Shown: piece by piece, positions 1 through 5,089 of the stretch
Layout of the letters: the number at the start of each line of letters is the position of its first letter
Position numbering within the stretch: position 1 is the stretch's first letter
Assembly: GCA_021323815.1 (NCBI GenBank)
Contig: JAJPKG010000377.1
Coordinates: 1 to 5,540 of the forward strand
Origin: Pseudomonadota bacterium
GTDB taxonomy: Bacteria; Chloroflexota; Ktedonobacteria; Ktedonobacterales; JACDGC01
Direction of reading: 5' to 3'
Length of the DNA stretch: 5,540 nucleotides
Position numbers and translations under genes: made by a program
Notes under the pieces: generated by a model
The model's input: the letters and a program-made list of their open reading frames with translations, nothing else
Database searches by the model: none
Told to the model about the DNA's origin: nothing

Positions 1-1323
1 AATCCGCTCTTTGGCTGGCTCAGTGACCGCACGCGGCTGCGCTGGGGGCGGCGCAAGCCCTATATCCTCGGCGGCACGCTCGTCAATATCGTTGGTCTGG
101 CGATCATGGCCCTGGCTCCGAATCTCTATGTGCTGGTGGGCGGCTTGATGATCACGCAATTGGGCAATAACGCCGCCGCCGCGCCGTTTCATGCCTATCT
201 GCCGGATCTGGTTCCCGCCGCGCAGCGCGGCAGAGCTTCGGGCTACATGGGCATCGGCCAGATGGTCGGCACCATCGTTGGTGCTGAGGCTGCCGCGCTG
301 TTCTTCCACATTGACGTGTCATCTCTGCTCAACGGCACGCAGACATTCGCTCAATATCAGCAGAATCTCCTCGCCATCTACGCCTTCATTTCCGCGTTTG
401 TGCTGCTCTTCGCCCTGCTGACGGTGTTCATTGTTAAAGAGCGCCCTATTGCTGAGCGCCAGGATATGCCCACCGCGACGGGCATGGTGCGCTCAAATGG
501 CGCGCTGCTGCGCGACGTGCTGGCGACTGTCGGCGGCATTTTGGTGGCGACGGCGCTGACGCTGGGCGTGTTGACCCTGTTGCGGCTGGACTATCAGACC
601 GATCAAAACGCTGCCAACATTCTCGTCTTTCCCGCGCTGATCATCGGCTCGCTGGGTGTCGCCAAAGCGTTCGACTTCCGCCCGCGCCAAAACAGCGACT
701 TCGCCTGGGTGCTGGCGACGCGGGCGATTATGATGCTGGGCATCTATACCGTCTTCGGCTTCCTGCAATATTACCTGCAAGATGTCACGCTGCGCGATAC
801 GACAGATCCAGCGAAACAGGCTGTCGCGGCCAGCGGCAACTTCCTGGCCATCGTCATCGGCACGGCGGCCATCAGCACCGGCTTCGCAGGCTATCTGTCA
901 GATCGTTTCGGTCGCAAGCGCATGGTGTATATCGCGGGCGGTTTCATGGCGTTGGTCGGGGCGATCTTCATCGTGCTGTCGCTGCTGTTCCCCTCGGTGC
1001 AGAGCATCCTCTATATCAGCGCGGCGATCTTCGGCCTGGGCTATGGCTCATATATCAGCGTGGACTGGGCGCTGGTGACGGACGTATTGCCCAGCGAGGA
1101 GAACTACGCGCGTGACATGGGCGTGTGGAATATCGCGCTCACCTCGCCGCAGGTCATCGCCTATATCGTCGGCGCGTATGCCATCGTCGCCTTCAACGCG
1201 GGCGGCATCTTCGCCATCGGCGGTCAGCCGCATTTCGGCTATACCATGCTGTTCGTGCTGCTGGTGCTTTATGCCCTGCTGGGGACGGTGACGGTGCGCT
1301 TCATCAAGGGCGTGCGCCGCTAG
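1..1323 (+). CDS. MFS transporter, GPH/SLC45-like, 5'-truncated by window edge
   Basis: The reading frame is open from base 1 to the TAG at 1321-1323, giving 440 visible codons; the start lies upstream. The first codons read NPLFGWLSDRTRLRWGRRKP, the MFS motif A loop after TM2, in the SDRTR-x-R-x-GRR form common in GPH-type sugar symporters and SLC45-like carriers. About 65-85 N-terminal residues (TM1-TM2) are therefore probably missing. Further marks are LPDLVP and QRGRASG (visible codons about 67-81) and a second motif A, GYLSDRFGRKR, at about codons 297-307. Hydrophobic segments fit TM3-TM12, ending in a basic tail (RFIKGVRR). Two extra hydrophobic stretches (about codons 171-195 and 206-225) lie between TM6 and TM7, suggesting 14 rather than 12 helices. 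It is an inner-membrane secondary carrier; the substrate, perhaps a sugar or glycoside, is inferred from family only. It is probably co-transcribed with the MFS gene downstream. Confidence 0.9.
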   Translation, partial: NPLFGWLSDRTRLRWGRRKPYILGGTLVNIVGLAIMALAPNLYVLVGGLMITQLGNNAAAAPFHAYLPDLVPAAQRGRASGYMGIGQMVGTIVGAEAAALFFHIDVSSLLNGTQTFAQYQQNLLAIYAFISAFVLLFALLTVFIVKERPIAERQDMPTATGMVRSNGALLRDVLATVGGILVATALTLGVLTLLRLDYQTDQNAANILVFPALIIGSLGVAKAFDFRPRQNSDFAWVLATRAIMMLGIYTVFGFLQYYLQDVTLRDTTDPAKQAVAASGNFLAIVIGTAAISTGFAGYLSDRFGRKRMVYIAGGFMALVGAIFIVLSLLFPSVQSILYISAAIFGLGYGSYISVDWALVTDVLPSEENYARDMGVWNIALTSPQVIAYIVGAYAIVAFNAGGIFAIGGQPHFGYTMLFVLLVLYALLGTVTVRFIKGVRR

Positions 1324-1380
1324 CAGACGATGCTCCCCCCTAACCGCCTCCCCTGCACAGCTCGAGAGGGGGAACAGAAC

Positions 1381-1404
1381 GCGGCATGCGAGGTTGCGTG
1401 CCGC
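1381..1404 (+). other. Hairpin in the gap between the two MFS genes
   Basis: GCGGCATGC (1381-1389) pairs with GCGTGCCGC (1396-1404) around a 6-nt loop, giving a 9-bp stem with one G.T pair. No T-run follows, so it is a poor intrinsic terminator. It could be an mRNA processing or stability element between two co-transcribed genes. The rest of the 108-bp gap shows no clear promoter, which supports an operon. Confidence 0.4.
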
Positions 1405-1431
1405 TCAACACCATAGGTTCAGGGGCCACGT

Positions 1432-2784
1432 ATGGAATTGAACCCGGAGATTATCGGTGGGGAGATTATCGCGCTGGACGCGTCACCCTCAACCACCGAA
1501 CTTGCGCCCATCTCCACACGCAAAGCGCTTGCCTATTCCAGCGGCAACGTGGGTGCGGGCATCTTCTTCGCCCTCAACAATTTCTTCTTGCCGTTGTTGT
1601 TGGGCAACCTGGGCGCGTCGGTGGTGTTGAGCAATCTGCTCAGCAGCACGCACTCCTTTGAGGGATCGATCATTCAGCCCATCGTCGGGGCCAGCAGCGA
1701 CCGCACGTGGACACGCCTGGGGCGCAGATTGCCCTTTGTCGCCTGGTTCATGCCCATCACCGTGCTGTTCTTGATCCTGACGCCGCTGTTTTCCCAACTG
1801 CACGTCCTTCTCCCTGGTCTTTCACCCACCCTTGCGCTGGTCGCTGTCAGCATCAGCATCTTCATTTTCTCGCTGGCCTTCAACATCGCCTATGATCCTT
1901 ATCTGGCGTTACTGGCGGATATCACGCCCATCAAGCAGCGCGGCACGGTGAACGGCATCTTTCAGGCGGTGGGGGCCATCGGCCAGGTGGTCTTTTTGTT
2001 GATCGCATTGGTGCTGGTTGCGACCATTGGAGTGGGGTCGCTCTTTCTCATCAGCGCGGTGTTGCTGGCGCTGACCTTTCTGCCCACGCTGCTCGGCATT
2101 CGAGAGCGCAAAGAACTGGTGGGCGTGACGACCCACCGGCGCTATACCCTGCGCGACTATTGGAATGGCTTGCGCAGCGATCCGCAAGTCTTGCTTTTTT
2201 TCGCCTCGCAATTCTTTTTGTGGTTCGGCATCAACACCATCTCTGTCACGCTGACGCGCTATGCCAAAGACGGGCTGCATTTCAGCGAGGGCATCGTCTT
2301 TTTGCTGCCGTTGATATTGCTGCTGTTCAGCGCGCTGCCGGTGTGGCCGCCGGGCGTGCTGAGCGACCGCGTGGGGCTGAAAACCATCTTCGTCTTCGGC
2401 GTCGCGTGCATGACGGCTGCCGCGCTGCTGGCGATTGTCATCAAGGATTTCGTGCCGCTGTGCTTCGTGCTGGCTCTAGCGGGTATCGGCAACGCCGCGC
2501 AAACCGCGACATCCTATCCCTTGCTGACGCGCATTGTGTTCGCGGATCAAATGGGCCTCTATACCGGCTTGAACAGCACCATCACCTCCATTGCGGTGCC
2601 GCTCACCGGCGTCATCTCAGGTTTGCTCATCGACCAACTGGGCTTCGTGGCGCTGTTTCCCTATGTCGCTGCGATGTTCATCCTGTCCCTGCTGCCGCTG
2701 ATCCCGCTGAGCATCGAACGCTCCAAAGCCGTCCAAGCCATGCGCGCTGCCACGCCAACGGCTTCTGTGTCTGCCACAGAATGA
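1432..2784 (+). CDS. MFS transporter, GPH/SLC45-like, 12 TM, complete
   Basis: This 450-residue protein has the normal length for a 12-helix major facilitator. The ATG at 1432 is chosen because AGGGG (1421-1425) sits 6 nt upstream and about 30 hydrophilic residues then precede TM1. Motif A is GASSDRTWTRLGRR (residues 86-99), after TM2. LADITPIKQRG (161-171) matches the LPDLVPAAQRG of the upstream MFS gene. The second-half motif A is GVLSDRVGLK (308-317), where the usual GR-x-R basic cluster is weakened to VGLK. Hydrophobic segments can be assigned to TM1-12, with a hydrophilic central loop (about 223-250) and a short polar C-terminus rich in Ala, Thr and Ser. It acts in the cytoplasmic membrane as a secondary carrier, probably driven by H+ or Na+. 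The substrate is unknown; sugar or glycoside transport is only suggested by the family. It is likely a diverged paralog and operon partner of the upstream gene. Confidence 0.9.
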   Translation: MELNPEIIGGEIIALDASPSTTELAPISTRKALAYSSGNVGAGIFFALNNFFLPLLLGNLGASVVLSNLLSSTHSFEGSIIQPIVGASSDRTWTRLGRRLPFVAWFMPITVLFLILTPLFSQLHVLLPGLSPTLALVAVSISIFIFSLAFNIAYDPYLALLADITPIKQRGTVNGIFQAVGAIGQVVFLLIALVLVATIGVGSLFLISAVLLALTFLPTLLGIRERKELVGVTTHRRYTLRDYWNGLRSDPQVLLFFASQFFLWFGINTISVTLTRYAKDGLHFSEGIVFLLPLILLLFSALPVWPPGVLSDRVGLKTIFVFGVACMTAAALLAIVIKDFVPLCFVLALAGIGNAAQTATSYPLLTRIVFADQMGLYTGLNSTITSIAVPLTGVISGLLIDQLGFVALFPYVAAMFILSLLPLIPLSIERSKAVQAMRAATPTASVSATE

Positions 2785-2814
2785 ATCACTCATTCCACGA
2801 GCATTCCCCCTCCC

Positions 2815-2837
2815 AGCCCGGCAGGGCTTTGCTTTTT
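2815..2837 (+). terminator. Probable intrinsic terminator of the MFS operon
   Basis: AGCCC (2815-2819) and GGGCT (2824-2828) form a 5-bp, mostly GC stem around GGCA, followed at once by TTGCTTTTT (2829-2837). It lies 30 nt after the second MFS stop codon. The stem is short, but the T-run is the best in this region. An overlapping alternative pairing (CCCGGC 2817-2822 with GCCGGG 2840-2845) could compete. Confidence 0.55.
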
Positions 2838-2839
2838 GA

Positions 2840-2862
2840 GCCGGGGGATTCTATCCCCCGGC
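2840..2862. repeat. Perfect 10-bp inverted repeat (hairpin)
   Basis: GCCGGGGGAT (2840-2849) and ATCCCCCGGC (2853-2862) are perfect inverse complements around TCT. No T-run follows on either strand, so it is probably a transcript-end stabilising structure or part of a GC-rich intergenic repeat rather than a terminator on its own. Confidence 0.5.
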
Positions 2863-2886
2863 GGTCTCGCCACGCGCTGACTTGCT

Positions 2887-2924
2887 CCCCTCTTGGCTTC
2901 CCCGCTTGAGCTTTGCTGGAGGGG
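2887..2924. repeat. Imperfect GC-rich inverted repeat CCCCTC/GAGGGG
   Basis: CCCCTC (2887-2892) faces GAGGGG (2919-2924) in a C-run and G-run rich stretch that continues into GGGC-C-GCCC. Runs of this kind recur in the window (CCCCCC and GAGGGGG around 1332-1375, CCCCCTCCC around 2806-2813). They look like decayed copies of a dispersed intergenic repeat, but one window cannot show that. Confidence 0.25.
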
Positions 2925-2961
2925 GGGCCGCCCCTGTTCGCCAGGATTTTTGAAATACGCG

Positions 2962-3000
2962 GAAATTCCCGGCAAAAAGACTTGACAGAACGGGAATTTC
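2962..3000. promoter_or_regulatory. Operator-like inverted repeat around the -35 box
   Basis: GAAATTCCCG (2962-2971) and CGGGAATTTC (2991-3000) are perfect inverse complements separated by 19 bp; outer GCG and CGC extend the match with a one-base slip. Matching points of the arms are 29 bp apart, close to three helical turns. The -35 box (2982-2987) sits between the arms and the right arm fills the promoter spacer, so a bound dimer or pair of dimers would block RNA polymerase. Each arm is itself nearly a GGAA-N-TTCC dyad. The regulator is not identifiable. Confidence 0.5.
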
Positions 3001-3010
3001 ACGCTACTAT
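2982..3010 (+). promoter_or_regulatory. Sigma70-type promoter of the intergenic RNA locus
   Basis: A consensus TTGACA (2982-2987) is followed by an optimal 17-bp spacer and TACTAT (3005-3010); TATAGT (3008-3013) is an alternative -10 with a less favourable 20-bp spacer. An A-rich stretch (GCAAAAAGA) precedes the -35. The start point is predicted near 3016-3018, exactly where the complementary 5' arm of the candidate RNA begins. There is no + strand protein gene of normal size downstream. Confidence 0.65.
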
Positions 3011-3093
3011 AGTAATGTCAGTTCCATACTGAGACAGGCTCAAGGCTGAGAGGGCGAGGCCCAAAACCCCGCTGCAAGCCTTGCATTAGGAAC

Positions 3094-3172
3094 GAGGAGA
3101 GGAGTAACATCGCCTATGTTCCCTATGAAGAAGCCGATTCGCCTTTTTTACATGGTGATTCAGACTGACTAG
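3094..3172 (+). CDS. Possible 18-residue peptide inside the RNA locus
   Basis: GAGGAGAGGAG (3094-3104) is a strong ribosome-binding sequence. It ends 11 nt before ATG 3116, which opens MFPMKKPIRLFYMVIQTD, stopping at TAG 3170-3172; a second ATG lies at 3125. The peptide is basic near its start and hydrophobic in its middle (IRLFYMVI). Its last codons (CAG ACT GAC) form the 3' arm of the RNA's closing helix, so translation would open that structure. It could be a leader peptide, a tiny membrane peptide or chance. The coding span itself is 3116-3172; the listed start includes the ribosome site. Confidence 0.2.
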
Positions 3173-3176
3173 GATG

Positions 3177-3196
3177 GCCCGTTTCGGCGGGCTTCT
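3177..3196 (+). terminator. Weak terminator-like hairpin after the small RNA
   Basis: GCCCG (3177-3181) pairs with CGGGC (3188-3192) around a 6-nt TTTCGG loop, followed by TTCT. The stem is GC-rich but the T-run is poor, so termination here is uncertain. If it fails, transcription could run on to the strong hairpin at 3378-3406. Confidence 0.35.
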
Positions 3197-3199
3197 CCA

Positions 3200-3377
3200 C
3201 CCCTTCTCGTAGTAACCACGCTGATGCTTCGTTCGCGCATATACACCCGATATGCGGCTTAGCGCGAGACAAACTGGTAGACCAATGCTTCATGCTGGTG
3301 AATCGGGAAGGCGCTTTGTCGGCGCATTTGTTGCGGCACCGCTCATGATGCCGCCGCGCCGTGAACGAGCAGAAGAT
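3200..3377. other. Non-coding stretch with a chain of hairpins
   Basis: No convincing gene is seen. An ORF opening at ATG 3252 (+) owes most of its length to the complement of the oxidoreductase gene. Three foldable units occur in a row. CGCATAT (3236-3242) pairs with ATATGCG (3250-3256). GCGC plus GACAAA (3262-3265, 3268-3273) pairs with TTTGTC plus GCGC (3315-3320, 3322-3325), enclosing ACCA/TGGT (3281-3284, 3296-3299). GCGGCA (3333-3338) pairs with TGCCGC (3349-3354). There is also a near-direct repeat, GGCGCTTTGTC / GGCGCATTTGTT (3310-3332). This may be read-through RNA of the upstream locus, or the 3' region of the convergent gene. Confidence 0.3.
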
Positions 3378-3406
3378 AACGCCCGGACCGCGACGGTCCG
3401 GGCGTT
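3378..3406 (-). terminator. 13-bp perfect hairpin, probable terminator of the oxidoreductase gene
   Basis: AACGCCCGGACCG (3378-3390) and its exact inverse complement (3394-3406) enclose only CGA. On the - strand the hairpin begins 7 nt after the stop codon of the oxidoreductase and is followed by ATCTTCT, a moderate T-rich tail. On the + strand the stem ends in TTT and then TCGC, so it may also stop transcripts arriving from the RNA locus and act in both directions. Confidence 0.6.
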
Positions 3407-3413
3407 TCGCATG

Positions 3414-4817
3414 TCATTTTCCCCCAAAGCGGCCTGGATTCAGAATCCCCGATGGGTCCAGCTTGCCCTTGACGGCGCGCAGCAATTCCAGCGCCTGCGG
3501 GTCCGCGCCCCACAGCGGCAGCCGGCGGCGCAACTCGCTCGCGCAGCCCAGCACAATGGCGTTACGCCACCGGCGCGCCAGCGCGTCTTGCAGCCCGATC
3601 AGTGACGCGCTGAAAGTGTCGCCGGCAGCCTCGCCGTTGATGCGCAACCAGAGCAGTCCGGTGAGGGTATCGGCCAGCCAGCACAGGCGCAAGCCATGTT
3701 CCGCGCTCATGGCGCGCGCCGCTTCCACCACCGTTCCCAGTTCGGATGGCAGCGCCGCCACTTTGATCACCGCTTCCGTCGGCAGCAGATCAATCGTCGC
3801 GGGCACATCATCCAGCGCTTGCCAGGCGGGCAGCATGGCGGCACCGTGCAGCAGCAGCGGATGCGCCGCGCCATATTTCATCATCAGGCTGCGCACCGTC
3901 AAGGCCTGGCGACGCACATCCAGCGGCGTGCCGGCCAAACGCACCAGCAGCAAGGGATGCGCCCCCGGCTCGATCTCATCCGCCTGCGCGGTGGTTAGAC
4001 CACGCTCCGCGCCCAGCGTGCCGGCGCTGCATGCCACGCTGGCGACAGGCTGAAATTCCACCGCCGCCAGATCGTCCAGCAGATCCCAGATGGCCGCCGG
4101 CTCGGCGAAAGCCGCGATGACCGTCGCTTCGCTTTCCGGCAGGGGAATGGTGCGCAGTCGTGCTTGCAGAACGACACCCAGCGTTCCCAGCGCGCCGACG
4201 AACACATTGTTGAGATCATAGCCCAACGCGTGATGTTGCATCGAGCGATTTCTGATGCCGCCGGTATACAGCAACATGCCGCTGCTGCGCGCGATGTGCA
4301 GGTTTTCCAGCAGATCGCGTGGGTTGCCATATCTGGCCCGGCGCAGACCCAGGGTTCCGGTGCTCAGCCGCCCGCCGACGGTGGCGCGTTGCGGCAAGGG
4401 GCCGTCCAGAGGCAAAAAACGGCCATAGGGTGCCAGCGCGGCGTTGGCCTCGGCTAAGGTGGTGCCCGCCTGAATCGCCACCACCTCGGCGTCAGGAGTG
4501 GCAAGGGTGAGGCCCGTGAAGTGTTCCAGCGACAGCACGACATCCAGCCGCGCCAGCGGATAACCGATGCTCATTTGCGTGCCTCCACCCCAGGGCGCAA
4601 CGGCTGCTTGCAATTCGCTCGCCAGCGCCAGGGCGTCCGCCACTTGCGACGCGGCATCGGGCAGCAGCGCGACGGCGGGCACGCGTCCATCAATGGCATA
4701 GCCTGCCGCTGCTGCGCCTGTTTGCACAGCGGCGGCGCCGAGCAGCGCCACAAAACGCGCGGCGATATACTGAGCATCATATCCGGCGTCAGCGAACTGA
4801 TCGCCCCCTGCGGTCAC
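3414..4817 (-). CDS. GlcE-like FAD-binding oxidoreductase (FAD_binding_4/PCMH)
   Basis: This 467-residue protein has a FAD-binding PCMH domain over about residues 44-228. It shows PWGGGT (75-80), a loop normally gripping FAD phosphates; LPLDGPLPQRATVGG (135-149), very typical of GlcE; YGNPRDLL (163-170); and GYDLNNVFVGALGTLGVV (199-216). The end, LPLWGADP (433-440) and LDPSGILNPGRF (453-464), matches the C-terminus of the glycolate-oxidase GlcE type. It would oxidise a 2-hydroxy acid or similar, usually with GlcD and the Fe-S subunit GlcF, neither of which is in this window. The usual GGRVVKNVAGYD-like stretch reads GGIRNRSMQHHALGYD (186-201). The GTG at 4817 is chosen because a TGA closes the frame 20 nt upstream; GAGGGGAG ends 12 nt before it, a rather long gap. 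At 467 residues it is longer than E. coli GlcE (about 350). The substrate is unproven. Confidence 0.85.
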   Translation of the reverse strand: MTAGGDQFADAGYDAQYIAARFVALLGAAAVQTGAAAAGYAIDGRVPAVALLPDAASQVADALALASELQAAVAPWGGGTQMSIGYPLARLDVVLSLEHFTGLTLATPDAEVVAIQAGTTLAEANAALAPYGRFLPLDGPLPQRATVGGRLSTGTLGLRRARYGNPRDLLENLHIARSSGMLLYTGGIRNRSMQHHALGYDLNNVFVGALGTLGVVLQARLRTIPLPESEATVIAAFAEPAAIWDLLDDLAAVEFQPVASVACSAGTLGAERGLTTAQADEIEPGAHPLLLVRLAGTPLDVRRQALTVRSLMMKYGAAHPLLLHGAAMLPAWQALDDVPATIDLLPTEAVIKVAALPSELGTVVEAARAMSAEHGLRLCWLADTLTGLLWLRINGEAAGDTFSASLIGLQDALARRWRNAIVLGCASELRRRLPLWGADPQALELLRAVKGKLDPSGILNPGRFGGK

Positions 4818-4975
4818 GAACGGTCCACGCTCCCCTCAATGCGAGTGATCATGCGCGACGACGCATCTGGGGTGTCGCCGGCATGCAAACAGTGCTGCAA
4901 TGGGCATTCATCACATTGTCGCACAGTTTTTGGGCATCTGCACGCGCGGATGCCGAAAGTCCATTTGGCCGCCAT
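4814..4975 (-). CDS. Possible cysteine-rich small protein overlapping the oxidoreductase start
   Basis: ATG 4975 opens 53 codons (60 from ATG 4996) ending in TGA 4814-4816, which overlaps the oxidoreductase GTG (4815-4817) as GTGA, the layout of translationally coupled genes. The peptide contains CRCPKTVRQCDECPLQHCLH, a C-x-C, C-x2-C, C-x4-C-x-H cluster that could bind zinc or Fe-S. Third-position GC is about 63%, intermediate between coding and random here. Against it: no ribosome site precedes either ATG, and the 5' part lies over a good promoter for the opposite strand. I do not recognise a family; it may be chance. Confidence 0.2.
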   Translation of the reverse strand: MAAKWTFGIRACRCPKTVRQCDECPLQHCLHAGDTPDASSRMITRIEGSVDRS

Positions 4976-4978
4976 TTG
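4961..4978 (+). promoter_or_regulatory. 7-bp direct repeat over the -35 box
   Basis: CCATTTG occurs at 4961-4967 and 4972-4978, separated by 4 bp, so the copies are one helical turn (11 bp) apart on the same DNA face. The second copy runs into the TTGACA -35 box. Two 7-bp repeats with 4-bp spacing is the geometry of OmpR/PhoB-type response-regulator sites, though here the spacer is GC-rich. The binding protein is unknown. Confidence 0.35.
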
Positions 4979-5005
4979 ACAGCGCCGCGCGCCCATCGGT
5001 ATACT
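4976..5005 (+). promoter_or_regulatory. Sigma70-type promoter for the gene at 5089
   Basis: TTGACA (4976-4981), an 18-bp spacer and TATACT (5000-5005, five of six consensus bases) make a good promoter. The start point would be near 5012, leaving a 5' untranslated region of about 77 nt before the ATG at 5089. The spacer is very GC-rich (GCGCCGCGCGCCC), which may slow melting. No comparable promoter is visible for the divergent oxidoreductase. Confidence 0.6.
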
Positions 5006-5038
5006 GAGAAGTGATACGATCCCGAATACGCGCAGCGA

Positions 5039-5089
5039 ATGAGCAGTGTGAAAACGGAAGAAATCCTATCCATCACGGGGACTTTATAA
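5039..5089 (+). other. Possible upstream ORF overlapping the next start as TAATG
   Basis: ATG 5039 opens MSSVKTEEILSITGTL and ends at TAA 5087-5089, sharing its last A with the ATG at 5089. Such TAATG overlaps allow a terminating ribosome to restart on the next gene. No ribosome site is seen before ATG 5039, and the real gene has its own GGGG at 5077-5080, so the uORF may be accidental. Confidence 0.2.

Larger units (their letters stand above)
3017..3197 (+). ncRNA. Candidate structured small RNA (unknown family)
   Basis: Transcription is predicted to start here, 7 nt after the -10 box. The first six bases, GTCAGT (3017-3022), are complementary to ACTGAC (3164-3169), and CTGA (3029-3032) continues the helix with TCAG (3160-3163), so the ends would close a 153-nt domain. 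Inside, CAAGGCT (3041-3047) pairs with AGCCTTG (3077-3083), and GGAAC (3089-3093) pairs with GTTCC (3118-3122). GAGAGGGCGA (3048-3057) could also pair with TCGCCTTTTT (3139-3148), which would make a pseudoknot with the first helix. A GCCCG/CGGGC hairpin (3177-3192) then TTCT may end the transcript at about 180 nt. The length and closed ends recall 6S RNA, but I see no diagnostic sequence. No tmRNA, RNase P, SRP, T-box, SAM or TPP consensus is present. It may instead be a short mRNA for the peptide at 3116. Confidence 0.4.

Noticed and set aside
3029..3085. TPP-riboswitch-like CTGAGA motif (present twice, 3029-3034 and 3046-3051)
   Set aside because: The rest of the TPP aptamer consensus (CCTGATC-like and GCG-AGGGAA-like segments) is missing and no thiamine gene follows.
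3139..3150. T-run TTTTTT after TCGCC as a terminator within the small RNA
   Set aside because: No good hairpin lies directly before it; the run pairs better with the upstream GAGAGGGCGA, and the closing helix arm lies beyond it.
3250..3325. tRNA-like stretch (AAACTGGTAGACC resembling a D-arm, a hairpin with a TTCAT loop)
   Set aside because: There is no T-arm consensus GGTTCRA, no acceptor stem that closes, and the paired segments do not give a cloverleaf.
3252..3605. 117-codon + strand ORF
   Set aside because: More than half is the complement of the oxidoreductase gene, it has no ribosome site, and its composition follows the other strand's codons.
3361..4979. Several + strand ORFs (230, 152, 100, 97 codons) opposite the oxidoreductase
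   Set aside because: The - strand protein has clear family motifs throughout; these frames have low-complexity Arg/Ser/Gln-rich translations and no ribosome sites.
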